Part shown: positions 1 through 8,065 of the stretch, one piece after another | Numbering within the stretch: position 1 is the first letter of the stretch | Layout: each line of letters begins with the position of its first letter | Source of the DNA: an uncultured Prevotella sp. | Lineage (GTDB): Bacteria; Bacteroidota; Bacteroidia; Bacteroidales; Bacteroidaceae | Reading direction: 5' to 3' | Length of the DNA stretch: 34,622 bases | Assembly: GCA_900315765.1 (NCBI GenBank) | Contig: ONAK01000036.1 | Span: 1 to 34,622 of the forward strand | Notes under the pieces: model-generated | What the model was told of the DNA's origin: nothing | Database searches by the model: none | Seen by the model: only the letters and a program-made list of their open reading frames with translations | Made by a program: the position numbers and the translations under genes

Positions 1-84
1 GATAAGACTCCTATCAAGGAACTCTTTACCAAGGAACCTGAATATGTTGCTGATGATGGTCAATTGACTCTTAATTTTATTTAG
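1..84 (+). CDS. C-terminal end of an unidentified protein (partial)
   Basis: The frame beginning at base 1 is open for 27 codons and ends with TAG at 82-84. The residues are hydrophilic and finish with a short hydrophobic tail (LTLNFI). There is too little sequence to name a family. No signal or catalytic motif is visible. The gene runs toward the minus-strand operon ending at 221, and the terminator between them may serve both. Confidence 0.5.
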   Translation, partial: DKTPIKELFTKEPEYVADDGQLTLNFI

Positions 85-170
85 TGGACACTAGTGATAG
101 AATTTTAATATCTGTTCCTTGAGGAACGAATCTTCGTAAAGTAATGAATATACCTATCTCACAATTTATG

Positions 171-210
171 AAAAAGCAAGGGCATCTACTTAACGCAGAT
201 GCCCTAAAAA
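171..210 (-). terminator. Rho-independent terminator of the kinase/FHA operon
   Basis: A perfect 9-bp stem (AGGGCATCT at 179-187, AGATGCCCT at 197-205) closes a 9-nt loop. Read on the minus strand it is followed by TGCTTTTTC. It lies 15 bp beyond the stop of the last gene of the ten-gene operon. An A tract on the other side (206-210) means it could also act, more weakly, on plus-strand transcripts from the gene ending at 84. Confidence 0.8.
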
Positions 211-220
211 TGTCATTGTA

Positions 221-1258
221 TTACTTTGCGCCACCAAATACGTCACAATCATTATAAGGCTTTTCTTTTATAATATTTGCCTCATAATTAGAATGAATTG
301 GCACACGTTTATTCCATTTATCCGCCCATATTAGAGCACGCGTCCTTGCTTTAGTCTTATTTGCATAGCTATAGTAAGTGGCAATTTGAGAAATATCTGA
401 ATTCAAATCAATTTCACAAACGTATTCGTCACCTGCAACGACATCTACAAGGGCTCCTTCATCAGTTCCAAACGTCTTAGTCTCACCATCCTGTTCGCAT
501 GCAAACCACAAATTCAAATTTTTCATCGGCAGCAGGAAATTATACCTATAAGCAAAACCTAAAGACGCATCAACTCTTGAGACTCTGTAACTTGTATTAG
601 TTTCATTCTTTTCAATAATTCTATAATCACCAGAACCATCGAAACTGATAGCTTCACATGCCTTATTTGCCAATAGTTTAAGATGAGTAACATTATATGG
701 AACTATTTGATCCATATCAACGAAGAATGAATATATTAAAGCACCTACAGGCTTTAGATTAACATCAACACTATTAGTCTTGCTTCCTTGAACAGTAACA
801 GTGTTTTTTGCGACACCTAATATTTTTGCGAAATTACCAATAGTACCTCCATCTATAATTTGCATTTCAGACAATTTTGCCTCTCCATTTAATTTCCAAT
901 ACTCTGTTGAGACAGAACTTCCATTAACACCTACAACATCAGAAATACCTATCACGGTATAAGTTCCTGAACTAAGAAATACACTTGATTTCAACTGTAC
1001 GTTATAATTGGAAAACATTTCTGTAGCCTGTTTTACCAGCTCACCTTTATCATTATACACCAGAGCACGGATTCTTAACCTATAAGAAGAACCGAATGCT
1101 TCCAACTCACCAGGCTCGTATTCCCAAGTAAAAGGAGCAATTACACCTGCCGCGTTTATGTTTACTGTGGTAGGTGCCTCAATTGTAATATCTTCATTGC
1201 TACATGATGTCATAAACATGGCAAGAAGCGCAAAAGCACTTATAATAATCTTTTTCAT
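221..1258 (-). CDS. Predicted surface lipoprotein, last gene of the phospho-signalling operon
   Basis: This is a 345-aa lipoprotein. A hydrophobic N-terminus ends in the lipobox MTSC, with Cys19 as the acylation site. Cys19 is followed by SNED, an acidic stretch resembling the Bacteroidetes lipoprotein export signal, so exposure on the cell surface is plausible (inference). The rest is rich in beta-type sequence and resembles fimbrillin-like or Ig-like lipoproteins, but I recognise no specific family. It starts 13 bp after the outer-membrane barrel gene, with no promoter between them, and is followed by a strong terminator, so it is probably the distal gene of the operon. It could be a structural partner of the barrel or an output of the kinase pathway. 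No function can be assigned from sequence. Confidence 0.8.
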   Translation of the reverse strand: MKKIIISAFALLAMFMTSCSNEDITIEAPTTVNINAAGVIAPFTWEYEPGELEAFGSSYRLRIRALVYNDKGELVKQATEMFSNYNVQLKSSVFLSSGTYTVIGISDVVGVNGSSVSTEYWKLNGEAKLSEMQIIDGGTIGNFAKILGVAKNTVTVQGSKTNSVDVNLKPVGALIYSFFVDMDQIVPYNVTHLKLLANKACEAISFDGSGDYRIIEKNETNTSYRVSRVDASLGFAYRYNFLLPMKNLNLWFACEQDGETKTFGTDEGALVDVVAGDEYVCEIDLNSDISQIATYYSYANKTKARTRALIWADKWNKRVPIHSNYEANIIKEKPYNDCDVFGGAK

Positions 1259-1271
1259 AATCGTATTTTTT

Positions 1272-1955
1272 TTAGAATTTGAAGATGTTAAACAAATAAC
1301 CTATTGATACAGATGCTGTGCTAACCTTACATGGGAAGTTGCCTGCCAAATCACTAAAGCCCATATTATATCGAGCACTTGCATAGAATCCGCTCTTTGT
1401 CTGATAAGAGATTCCAATAGTTCCTTTCAAATCGCCACCTTTCAGTTCACCAATTGCGATAGTTGTTGATGTTCCTTCCAGAACATCTGGTGACTTGGAT
1501 AACAGATAACAGAATGTTGGACCTAATTCTACATTCAGATTTGGAGTAATATAATACTTCAAAAGAACAGGTACTTCCAGATAACCAAGTTTAATATCCC
1601 CGCTCAAATCGGTCTTCATACTATGCTGAGCATATAATGCCTCAACATGTACACCTACAGGGCCAGTACCAGGATCAGCACCACGACGCTGTCCGAAATG
1701 GACATTAAATGCGAGACCACCCTGGAATCCAATACCAGTACGAGATCCCAAATCAACGGGATCGTATTTACTCATCATAGCATAATTACCTCCAGCTACC
1801 AATCCCAGAGACATAACATTCTTTCTTTTGTCAGTAATACCACCATTTGCAAATGGGGACTCCTGCTGGTTTTTCTCATCATCGTCAAAAGTCACTTGTG
1901 CGTTTGACGGAATTACCATCATAAAGATGGTTGCTAATAAGATTAGTTTTTTCAT
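1272..1955 (-). CDS. Outer-membrane beta-barrel protein (PorT / OMP_b-brl family)
   Basis: This 227-aa protein has a signal peptide (cleavage likely after Ala19, SNA/Q). A short acidic, Gln-rich segment follows, then alternating glycine- and aromatic-rich strands typical of small Bacteroidetes outer-membrane barrels. It ends in Phe, the usual signature recognised by the Bam machinery. The size fits an 8-stranded barrel. It sits 38 bp after the WG-repeat gene and 13 bp before the lipoprotein gene. In context it would be the outer-membrane end of the pathway, perhaps forming a pair with the lipoprotein. The family call is good; the role is inferred only from position. Confidence 0.8.
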   Translation of the reverse strand: MKKLILLATIFMMVIPSNAQVTFDDDEKNQQESPFANGGITDKRKNVMSLGLVAGGNYAMMSKYDPVDLGSRTGIGFQGGLAFNVHFGQRRGADPGTGPVGVHVEALYAQHSMKTDLSGDIKLGYLEVPVLLKYYITPNLNVELGPTFCYLLSKSPDVLEGTSTTIAIGELKGGDLKGTIGISYQTKSGFYASARYNMGFSDLAGNFPCKVSTASVSIGYLFNIFKF

Positions 1956-1993
1956 AAACGATTTGTTTTAAATTAATACTTAATATTATCTTG

Positions 1994-3571
1994 CTAACTA
2001 AAAGGCATAAAATGAATATTCGCCTCATGACTACTCTTACCATGTTTTAGCGTAGCCTTTACTCTTGCATATCTTTCCTTTTTGATATCAGATACAGCAA
2101 AGATTGCATCAGCCGAACCTTGTCCTCTCACACTTACACTTTTATTACCTACTGGTTTACCATCAACAAATAGAGAAATCAACGCAGTTCCTCTTCTTGT
2201 GCTCTTGTTGCTAACTGTAACAGTTACATAGAAGTCGTTTCTTGGATTTGCTTTCTTTCCCTTTGCACGAGGTGCTGATAACGACATTGAGGCAATAACC
2301 ATATTATCATCTATGATATCTTGCTTAGGTGTAACAACAGGTTTTTCAGTCTTCTGAGGAGCTTTTACCACATAACTAATATCGTATCTTTTTTCCATCA
2401 ATTTCAAATTGTCACTCCATAATTCCAAACGATAAGGAACGACACAACTGGCTTTTGGCTTTTCGATTGGACTAAATGAATAAATACGATATTGCCCTTG
2501 GTATGTATTAGCCTGCATCGACATCTCATTACCAGATTCGTCATACATACGAAGTTGTAATATAGCATCTTCCAATGCTGCAGGAACGCTTAGATTTAGA
2601 ATTCCTTTACCCATGTCATTCCCAATAACATCAATCTGACTATTCTCCATTTGAATAGAGAATCTTCCATCGATCATACGCAGAACACCATTCTGCCCCT
2701 TGAAACGAACATTAGCATAACTACCACGAACAGGTTCTGCTTTTTCTAATTGAGCAGGAAGGACAATTTCTCCATTTCGTTTATAACCATATAAGCGGTT
2801 GCTTTCATAAACCGTATAACGGGTATCCTGCTGCAATTGCTGAACTTGCTCATTTAATTGCTGAGTTTTATCAACTACAGAGTGATCGATTTTATTAACC
2901 CTCAACTCAGTAGACTTCACCTTATAGTTTCTAACTATACGCCCGCGACGATTAATGACATACCCCTTGGGATTATATCCATTTGCGCTATAAACAACTG
3001 CCTCGTCGCCAGAAAAGGTTGATGCGAACAACAAGTTACCATATCCAGCCTCAACAGGCAGATAATCCATATTACGATCAATATAGTATGCCTTATCGTC
3101 TAACATAACAGAGGCCAGACCTGAACTAAATGGATATGCTATCTGGAACTGGCAAGGAATTGCCATATTACCATCTGTTCCTAGATATCCCCATCCATCA
3201 AGTCCCTTAACAGGCATTTTTCCATCACTAAACCACATAAACTGAGTGGCATAAACAATCTCTGAAAGAGGCTGCATATCATTATCGTTCTCTGCAACAA
3301 CTCCCTCAATCTTAAACTGTTTTCCAATTCTGTTCAGAACAAGTGCATACCCATCACGAAAAGCAGTAATACTATCATAACTAACTGGTACTATCTCTTG
3401 ATTATTATGATCTATCAATCCGCATTTCCCGTATTTCCTTACCTTTAGGAACCTCCCATAACCTTCCAATTGAGCAGAAGTTGGACGAACTGCCCATTGT
3501 ACTGTTTGAGAAAAAACGTCTCCGACAGAAATGATAGCGCAAAGCGCAAATAGTAGCACCTTTTTATTCAT
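1994..3571 (-). CDS. Exported WG-repeat protein with C-terminal CARDB-like domain
   Basis: The 525-aa protein begins with a signal peptide (residues 1-21, ending VFSQ). WG-type repeats follow: a GLID...EIVP unit near 51-68, a GWGYLGTDGN unit near 126-142, and a YGYKRNGEIVLP unit near 261-272. A short Gln-rich coiled-coil segment lies near 235-250. The last 100 residues (about 425-522) look like a CARDB/Ig-type adhesion domain, with the pattern VTVSN...G...V...V...G. The start lies 1 bp after the stop of the transmembrane kinase gene, so the two are very likely co-translated. WG repeats are generally treated as protein-binding beta structures. It may be a periplasmic or surface ligand-binding partner of the kinase (inference). 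No enzyme motif is seen. Confidence 0.8.
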   Translation of the reverse strand: MNKKVLLFALCAIISVGDVFSQTVQWAVRPTSAQLEGYGRFLKVRKYGKCGLIDHNNQEIVPVSYDSITAFRDGYALVLNRIGKQFKIEGVVAENDNDMQPLSEIVYATQFMWFSDGKMPVKGLDGWGYLGTDGNMAIPCQFQIAYPFSSGLASVMLDDKAYYIDRNMDYLPVEAGYGNLLFASTFSGDEAVVYSANGYNPKGYVINRRGRIVRNYKVKSTELRVNKIDHSVVDKTQQLNEQVQQLQQDTRYTVYESNRLYGYKRNGEIVLPAQLEKAEPVRGSYANVRFKGQNGVLRMIDGRFSIQMENSQIDVIGNDMGKGILNLSVPAALEDAILQLRMYDESGNEMSMQANTYQGQYRIYSFSPIEKPKASCVVPYRLELWSDNLKLMEKRYDISYVVKAPQKTEKPVVTPKQDIIDDNMVIASMSLSAPRAKGKKANPRNDFYVTVTVSNKSTRRGTALISLFVDGKPVGNKSVSVRGQGSADAIFAVSDIKKERYARVKATLKHGKSSHEANIHFMPFS

Positions 3572-3572
3572 A

Positions 3573-5006
3573 TCACAAAACAGTTTTAATCATTTCTAAT
3601 TGTTCACTAATACGCTCAATATAATCAACATCATTTGCCTCTTTGGCATATTCAAGCGCTTTAGTATAATACTCATTAGCTTGCTTAAAATCTTCTTGCT
3701 TAAGATCTATCTCATGTTCACGATTAAGCCCTGCCAGACAATCTCTACCTAATTCATATAATGCATGATAATCATTAGGATTTATTTCTATCGTTTTCTG
3801 CAATAAAGCATGAGCTTTTTTATAATCGCTCTCAATAAAACCACCATCTAACAGTATTTGTCGCATATTTCTTATACTATCAGGGTCGTACTCACTGTTA
3901 TTTCTTCCGAAATATAATCTGCTCAATAAATAAACAGCATCAGCATCATTCTTCAATACCATCTCATTAAGAAATGCCAACCCCTTCTTAGCCGTATCAG
4001 ATTTCTTCATCATATCTGCAGCCTTGGCAATACCCTTCAATTCTATTTTTGGAGAATCGCCTTTATTAAGATCAGAAATATATTTTGTGGTACCAATAGC
4101 CACCAACAACACAATGGCACATAAACTTACAATCAATGGCATCTTATATTTAACATACCATGGATCAGGCCCTGGGAATGGGTTCCCACCGTCAAGAGCA
4201 ATCTGGGCATACTCAACAATATCATCAGCAGTTGGTCTCTCCCAAGGCTCAATATTCAGGCACATATGAATCATCTGATTCAATTCTGGAGTGTATATAC
4301 TTGGTAAATCAGGTATTTCAGCCCCTTTCGCTTGTAATATTCCTCCTTCTACCATTGTTCCGCTCGTAAATGGAACGGTTCCTGTCAGCATTTCATATAC
4401 CATCGCTCCCAATGACCAGATATCATTGGCTTTAATAGGTGTGTTATCCTTACTGAAACGCTCAGGAGCCATATAAGCTGTAGTACCAGCTGATGCGAAC
4501 TTTGTACTTACACTTTTACGTAATGCAGACATTGCATGAGCACTAATGCCAAAATCGGTAATCATATAAGTGCCATTATCAGCTATCATGATATTATCAG
4601 GCTTTATATCCTGATGTATCAGAGTTGGCTCCATAGAATGCAAATACGCAAGCCCCGCAGCAACATCATGGAACAAATGCCAGGCATCTTCTTCAGAAAA
4701 CTTGCCTATATGTCTTTGAATAGTTCCATTCTTGCAATATGGCAACACCAAATAAGGCTTACGCTCAAAAGAATCATAATATAGAGGCTTAAGCAGATTC
4801 TTTTGATTTGCAGAGACAACAATTGCAAACTCACGAGACAATATATTCATACCATGATCATCAAGTCCTGTTGCAGGTGCATATATTTTTAATGCCACCT
4901 GAATATCAGTCTTGGTGTCCTTGGCTAACCAGACTTCAGAGAAATTGCCTCTACCAAGCAATCTTTCTAAAAAGTATCTATCATGAAACAAGTTTTCGCC
5001 TTCCAT
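3573..5006 (-). CDS. Transmembrane Ser/Thr protein kinase with periplasmic TPR/Sel1-like domain
   Basis: A Hanks-type kinase fills residues 11-270. It has a Gly-rich loop GRGNFSEV (18-25), Lys40 in VALK, a likely helix-C Glu59, the catalytic loop HQDIKPDN (131-138, Asp133), DFG at 151-153 and APE at 180-182. The catalytic loop has Gln in place of the usual Arg (HQD), so this is a non-RD kinase that may not need activation-loop phosphorylation. A transmembrane helix spans about 289-307. The C-terminal 165 residues contain helical repeats resembling TPR/Sel1 and would lie in the periplasm. The layout resembles PASTA/PknB-type receptors, but with helical repeats as sensor. All catalytic residues are present, so it should be active. 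The gene lies 18 bp after the FHA-membrane gene and 1 bp before the WG gene. Confidence 0.95.
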   Translation of the reverse strand: MEGENLFHDRYFLERLLGRGNFSEVWLAKDTKTDIQVALKIYAPATGLDDHGMNILSREFAIVVSANQKNLLKPLYYDSFERKPYLVLPYCKNGTIQRHIGKFSEEDAWHLFHDVAAGLAYLHSMEPTLIHQDIKPDNIMIADNGTYMITDFGISAHAMSALRKSVSTKFASAGTTAYMAPERFSKDNTPIKANDIWSLGAMVYEMLTGTVPFTSGTMVEGGILQAKGAEIPDLPSIYTPELNQMIHMCLNIEPWERPTADDIVEYAQIALDGGNPFPGPDPWYVKYKMPLIVSLCAIVLLVAIGTTKYISDLNKGDSPKIELKGIAKAADMMKKSDTAKKGLAFLNEMVLKNDADAVYLLSRLYFGRNNSEYDPDSIRNMRQILLDGGFIESDYKKAHALLQKTIEINPNDYHALYELGRDCLAGLNREHEIDLKQEDFKQANEYYTKALEYAKEANDVDYIERISEQLEMIKTVL

Positions 5007-5024
5007 ATATAAGGAGTTATATTA

Positions 5025-5870
5025 TTACATCAACAAAAACAACAGAGAAATAAGGATTAGAAATATTGTCACTCCAAAAAAGATTGCAGCAGCAACATTC
5101 CATGCGTGTCTCGAAGACAAGAAATGATCAAAGCCATTATATGCATCATTATTCCATGCCATCGATGAGCCTTTAAGTCCCAGCCATATGCTAATTCCTA
5201 AACTTATTAAACTGAATACTGGCGAGATTACCCCAAGTCCAATAAAAAGAGTAATGGTAGACACCAACAATACAACTAATTGCAGCAAAGAAATGTATAC
5301 CTTATTAAAAACACCCCATATCCACCCAAAGTAGAAAGCTCCCCAGTTCCATTTTGCCAGTTCCTGTTCAACACGCCTAGACTGAGCTTGTCTTCCCAAA
5401 TACTCAAGTGGTTCAGATTCATTTATCTTAGGCTGTTCAACAAAAGCAGGCTGTTGCTGTGGTTTTGAAGCATTTCGATTTGCATAGAGATCTGTAGGAC
5501 GTGAATTTGCAGAAAATCTCTGTTGACCATCAGATGGCGAATTAACATCGCCTCTTATATTCCTAGCTACAGTTGGTCTTCCTATTGGGGTAATCAGAGG
5601 TTCTATCTCACTCCATCTAAGTTCATAGACACCAGCCAGAACTATTTTATCTCCACGATATATGTTAACACTTCTCCCCTGTATTTTCTGTCCATTTATA
5701 ATCGTTCCATTTGAACTATGATCAGTATATACAATTTCTACTCCCTGCTGAGTTATTTCAGCATGGTCATTACTGACAATGTCATAATCTTCGCTGACAT
5801 AGATAACACTGTCAGGATTTCGTCCGATCGTTATTGGTTTATTCATATCAATTTGAGTTTTGAACTTCAT
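5025..5870 (-). CDS. FHA domain protein with C-terminal DUF2628-like membrane domain
   Basis: Residues 1-80 form a canonical FHA domain with IGR, SNDHAEI and HSSNGTIING, so it should bind phosphothreonine peptides. A Pro/Gln/Asn-rich linker follows. The membrane part from about residue 165 (WNWGAFYFGWIWGVFNK, then hydrophobic stretches and GLKGSSMAWNN) matches the DUF2628-like pattern of small integral membrane proteins. The start at 5870 overlaps the PP2C gene by 23 bp. A second ATG at 5846 would leave a 1-bp gap, but it would remove residues that look like the first FHA strand, so I prefer 5870. FHA would face the cytoplasm. A role as membrane-bound reader of kinase output is inferred. Confidence 0.88.
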   Translation of the reverse strand: MKFKTQIDMNKPITIGRNPDSVIYVSEDYDIVSNDHAEITQQGVEIVYTDHSSNGTIINGQKIQGRSVNIYRGDKIVLAGVYELRWSEIEPLITPIGRPTVARNIRGDVNSPSDGQQRFSANSRPTDLYANRNASKPQQQPAFVEQPKINESEPLEYLGRQAQSRRVEQELAKWNWGAFYFGWIWGVFNKVYISLLQLVVLLVSTITLFIGLGVISPVFSLISLGISIWLGLKGSSMAWNNDAYNGFDHFLSSRHAWNVAAAIFFGVTIFLILISLLFLLM

Positions 5871-7140
5871 TCATATCATCAAGAGGCAGATTGTCACCAG
5901 CTTTTTTATCCACTTTTTTCTTATCTGCAGTCTTCTTGATAGCCTCTAAAGCCTTCTTCTTGTCATTTTCACGAATTAATGAATCTCGAACGGCTTTTTC
6001 TATAGAATCACGCTTCGCTTTTCCTATTGAATCGATACAAGCCTTCTCAATAGAATCTTTTTTTGCCTTTTCAATAGAATCAGTATTTACTTTAACGATA
6101 TTGGAACTATCTTGTGGAAGTACATTTTCACTATCAGATGATATATTATTTCCTAAATACAACCATCCGCCTAAAGCAGCCGCACAAAGAACAGCAATAA
6201 GAACAAACAACCATTTCTTACTTTTCTTTTTAGGTTCCTCTTTGCCCTCAGGCTGCCTAGAAGTTTTTTTGCGAATGCTATGCTTAGGAATTCTATCTGT
6301 TGTAGATTGTGCACCACCTGATAGAATTTGACACAAAGCGACCGTACAATTATCTGCACCTGCAGCATCAAGTGCAGCTTGTATCAAAGAGTCGACACAT
6401 TCTGTCATATTTCCCTGATTATCAGCAATAATCTGTTCGATCTCCTCGTCACGAATCATGCCATTCAGTCCATCAGAACACAGTAGAATCACATCATTAT
6501 CACATAATTTCTGTGGTACTGCCATGAAATCAGGCTTTACTTTGGGCGTAGTATCATTAAGTGATCGGGTGATAATGTTGCTATCAGGGAAATCAAAAGC
6601 TTCTTCAGTACTAATCTTCCCTGCATCCACCAAATCCTGAACATAAGAATGATCTTTTGATATCTGGAAAAGACCTGTGTTTGGATTGTAAATATATGCG
6701 CGACTATCACCGCACCATGATACATAAAGATTTCCATCAAAAAGCCAAGCAATAACAATGGTGGTCCCCATGCTGCGCGAATCAGGATTTTCCTTTGCAT
6801 ATTCCTTTATACGTTTATCAGCCTTGACGATAACGCCTTTCATAAACTTCTCGATAGCGGCATTAGGCATTACCACATCGTCAGTAATATTCTCAGGACT
6901 GAAGCATTCACGTACAGTTGATATTGCAATTTCAGAGGCCACTTCGCCAGCATTCATTCCACCCATTCCATCAGCCACAACCAAAAGAGCACCTTTTTTG
7001 CCAAGGGTATACTCTTGATTATTAACCCACTTCATGGGCAGTTCATCTAGATTTGCAGAAACCTGGAAATCATCTTCATTATTGGTTCTTTCCAAACCAA
7101 CATCTGTTTTTGCAGCTATTCTAAAGCGAATTTCACTCAT
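5848..7140 (-). CDS. PP2C-type Ser/Thr phosphatase with membrane anchor and repetitive tail
   Basis: Residues 1-272 are a PPM/PP2C phosphatase. NNED (20-23), VVADGMGG (54-61, Asp57), GTT (125-127), WCGDSRAY (142-149), LLCSDGL (219-225, Asp223) and ADNCTV (262-267, Asp263) supply the metal-binding aspartates. A basic linker and a transmembrane helix (about 310-329) follow. The last 100 residues would be periplasmic. They hold five octapeptide units of the type DSIEKAKK at 354, 362, 370, 378 and 386, then a Lys-rich end. It should reverse phosphorylation by the two kinases in the same operon. It starts 5 bp after the exported 299-aa protein gene. Kinase-phosphatase pairing in one operon is usual for this signalling class. 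Confidence 0.95.
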   Translation of the reverse strand: MSEIRFRIAAKTDVGLERTNNEDDFQVSANLDELPMKWVNNQEYTLGKKGALLVVADGMGGMNAGEVASEIAISTVRECFSPENITDDVVMPNAAIEKFMKGVIVKADKRIKEYAKENPDSRSMGTTIVIAWLFDGNLYVSWCGDSRAYIYNPNTGLFQISKDHSYVQDLVDAGKISTEEAFDFPDSNIITRSLNDTTPKVKPDFMAVPQKLCDNDVILLCSDGLNGMIRDEEIEQIIADNQGNMTECVDSLIQAALDAAGADNCTVALCQILSGGAQSTTDRIPKHSIRKKTSRQPEGKEEPKKKSKKWLFVLIAVLCAAALGGWLYLGNNISSDSENVLPQDSSNIVKVNTDSIEKAKKDSIEKACIDSIGKAKRDSIEKAVRDSLIRENDKKKALEAIKKTADKKKVDKKAGDNLPLDDMNEVQNSN

Positions 7141-7145
7141 TTTCG

Positions 7146-8045
7146 TTATTTCTTTGATTTCTTACCTTTTTTCTTATCCTTAGGCTGTTCCACAGGAGTT
7201 AGATCTATGTCCTGATCATCTTTTTCTTGAGCAGGCTCTTCTACGTTGGGCTCCTCTTGTGACTTCTCATCAGGTTCTACAGAAGAATTTTCATGAGACA
7301 TACCTACAAACGGAATCTGCAATTTCCATTTGTTCTCAATCTTCACTACCATGCCAACAAACTTGTAAACTATATGGCCACCACCTATGAAATATGGACA
7401 TACATAAACACCACCAAGTACATGATTACTGTTTGCTGGTTCATCTATATCTATACTCTTATCGTATTTTACATCAATTTTCTTATTTGCAGACTGTAAA
7501 GACACCGCTCCTAATTCATCTGCTTTTGAATCTTTTGGAGAATAGAACCATATCAACCAACCGTCTTTTACACCATTCTCGTTATCAATTTCCAACTTAT
7601 CAGTATTCAAAGAATCAGCGATATTGGCGATCCAAATACCTTCAGCTGGTTGTTGACTTTGAATTTTCATTGGACATTGAATAAACTTTGACTCTGTGCT
7701 TATTTCACGAATCTCTGTCATTAAAATCACAGGTTCGTAATCATTCTCAACCTTCTTAAAAGACTCATCGTACAACCACGGTTTCAAACCTTTTTCAGTT
7801 AGTAAAAAACCGTGTTCCGATTTAATAGCAATGGAAAAGCTATGCCCAAAGTCTTTTTTTCCGCTTCGGCCATATATCTTTCCTGTTTTTTTATTCTTTA
7901 CCTGATAAGATTGTTTAACCAACACAATAGTACCATCAATAGATTTTTCAACCATTACTTGACCAGAAGGCTTTCTTATACTCAATTGTGCAAATACACA
8001 CATTGAGAAGAATGATAATACGAAAAATAGAAGAACCCTTTTCAT
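7146..8045 (-). CDS. Exported protein of unknown function with charged C-terminal tail
   Basis: This 299-aa protein has a signal peptide (residues 1-19, cut before QLSIRKP). The central part (about 20-250) is a mix of short beta-type segments with no motif I recognise. From about residue 252 it becomes a low-complexity tail rich in Glu, Asp, Pro and Gln, ending in a Lys run (KKGKKSKK). It lies between the FHA-protease gene (20 bp upstream) and the PP2C gene (5 bp downstream), so it is translated with the signalling proteins and is probably periplasmic. It could be a substrate or regulator of the protease whose catalytic domain faces the same compartment (inference). No function is assigned. 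Confidence 0.75.
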   Translation of the reverse strand: MKRVLLFFVLSFFSMCVFAQLSIRKPSGQVMVEKSIDGTIVLVKQSYQVKNKKTGKIYGRSGKKDFGHSFSIAIKSEHGFLLTEKGLKPWLYDESFKKVENDYEPVILMTEIREISTESKFIQCPMKIQSQQPAEGIWIANIADSLNTDKLEIDNENGVKDGWLIWFYSPKDSKADELGAVSLQSANKKIDVKYDKSIDIDEPANSNHVLGGVYVCPYFIGGGHIVYKFVGMVVKIENKWKLQIPFVGMSHENSSVEPDEKSQEEPNVEEPAQEKDDQDIDLTPVEQPKDKKKGKKSKK

Positions 8046-8065
8046 TATTTTAATCGAATTAATTA

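Noticed and set aside
1-130. Insertion sequence end at the left edge (TAGTGGACACTAG and GTTCCTTGAGGAAC dyads).
   Set aside because: No matching inverted repeat or target duplication can be seen inside the window, and the 27 visible codons do not match a transposase I know.
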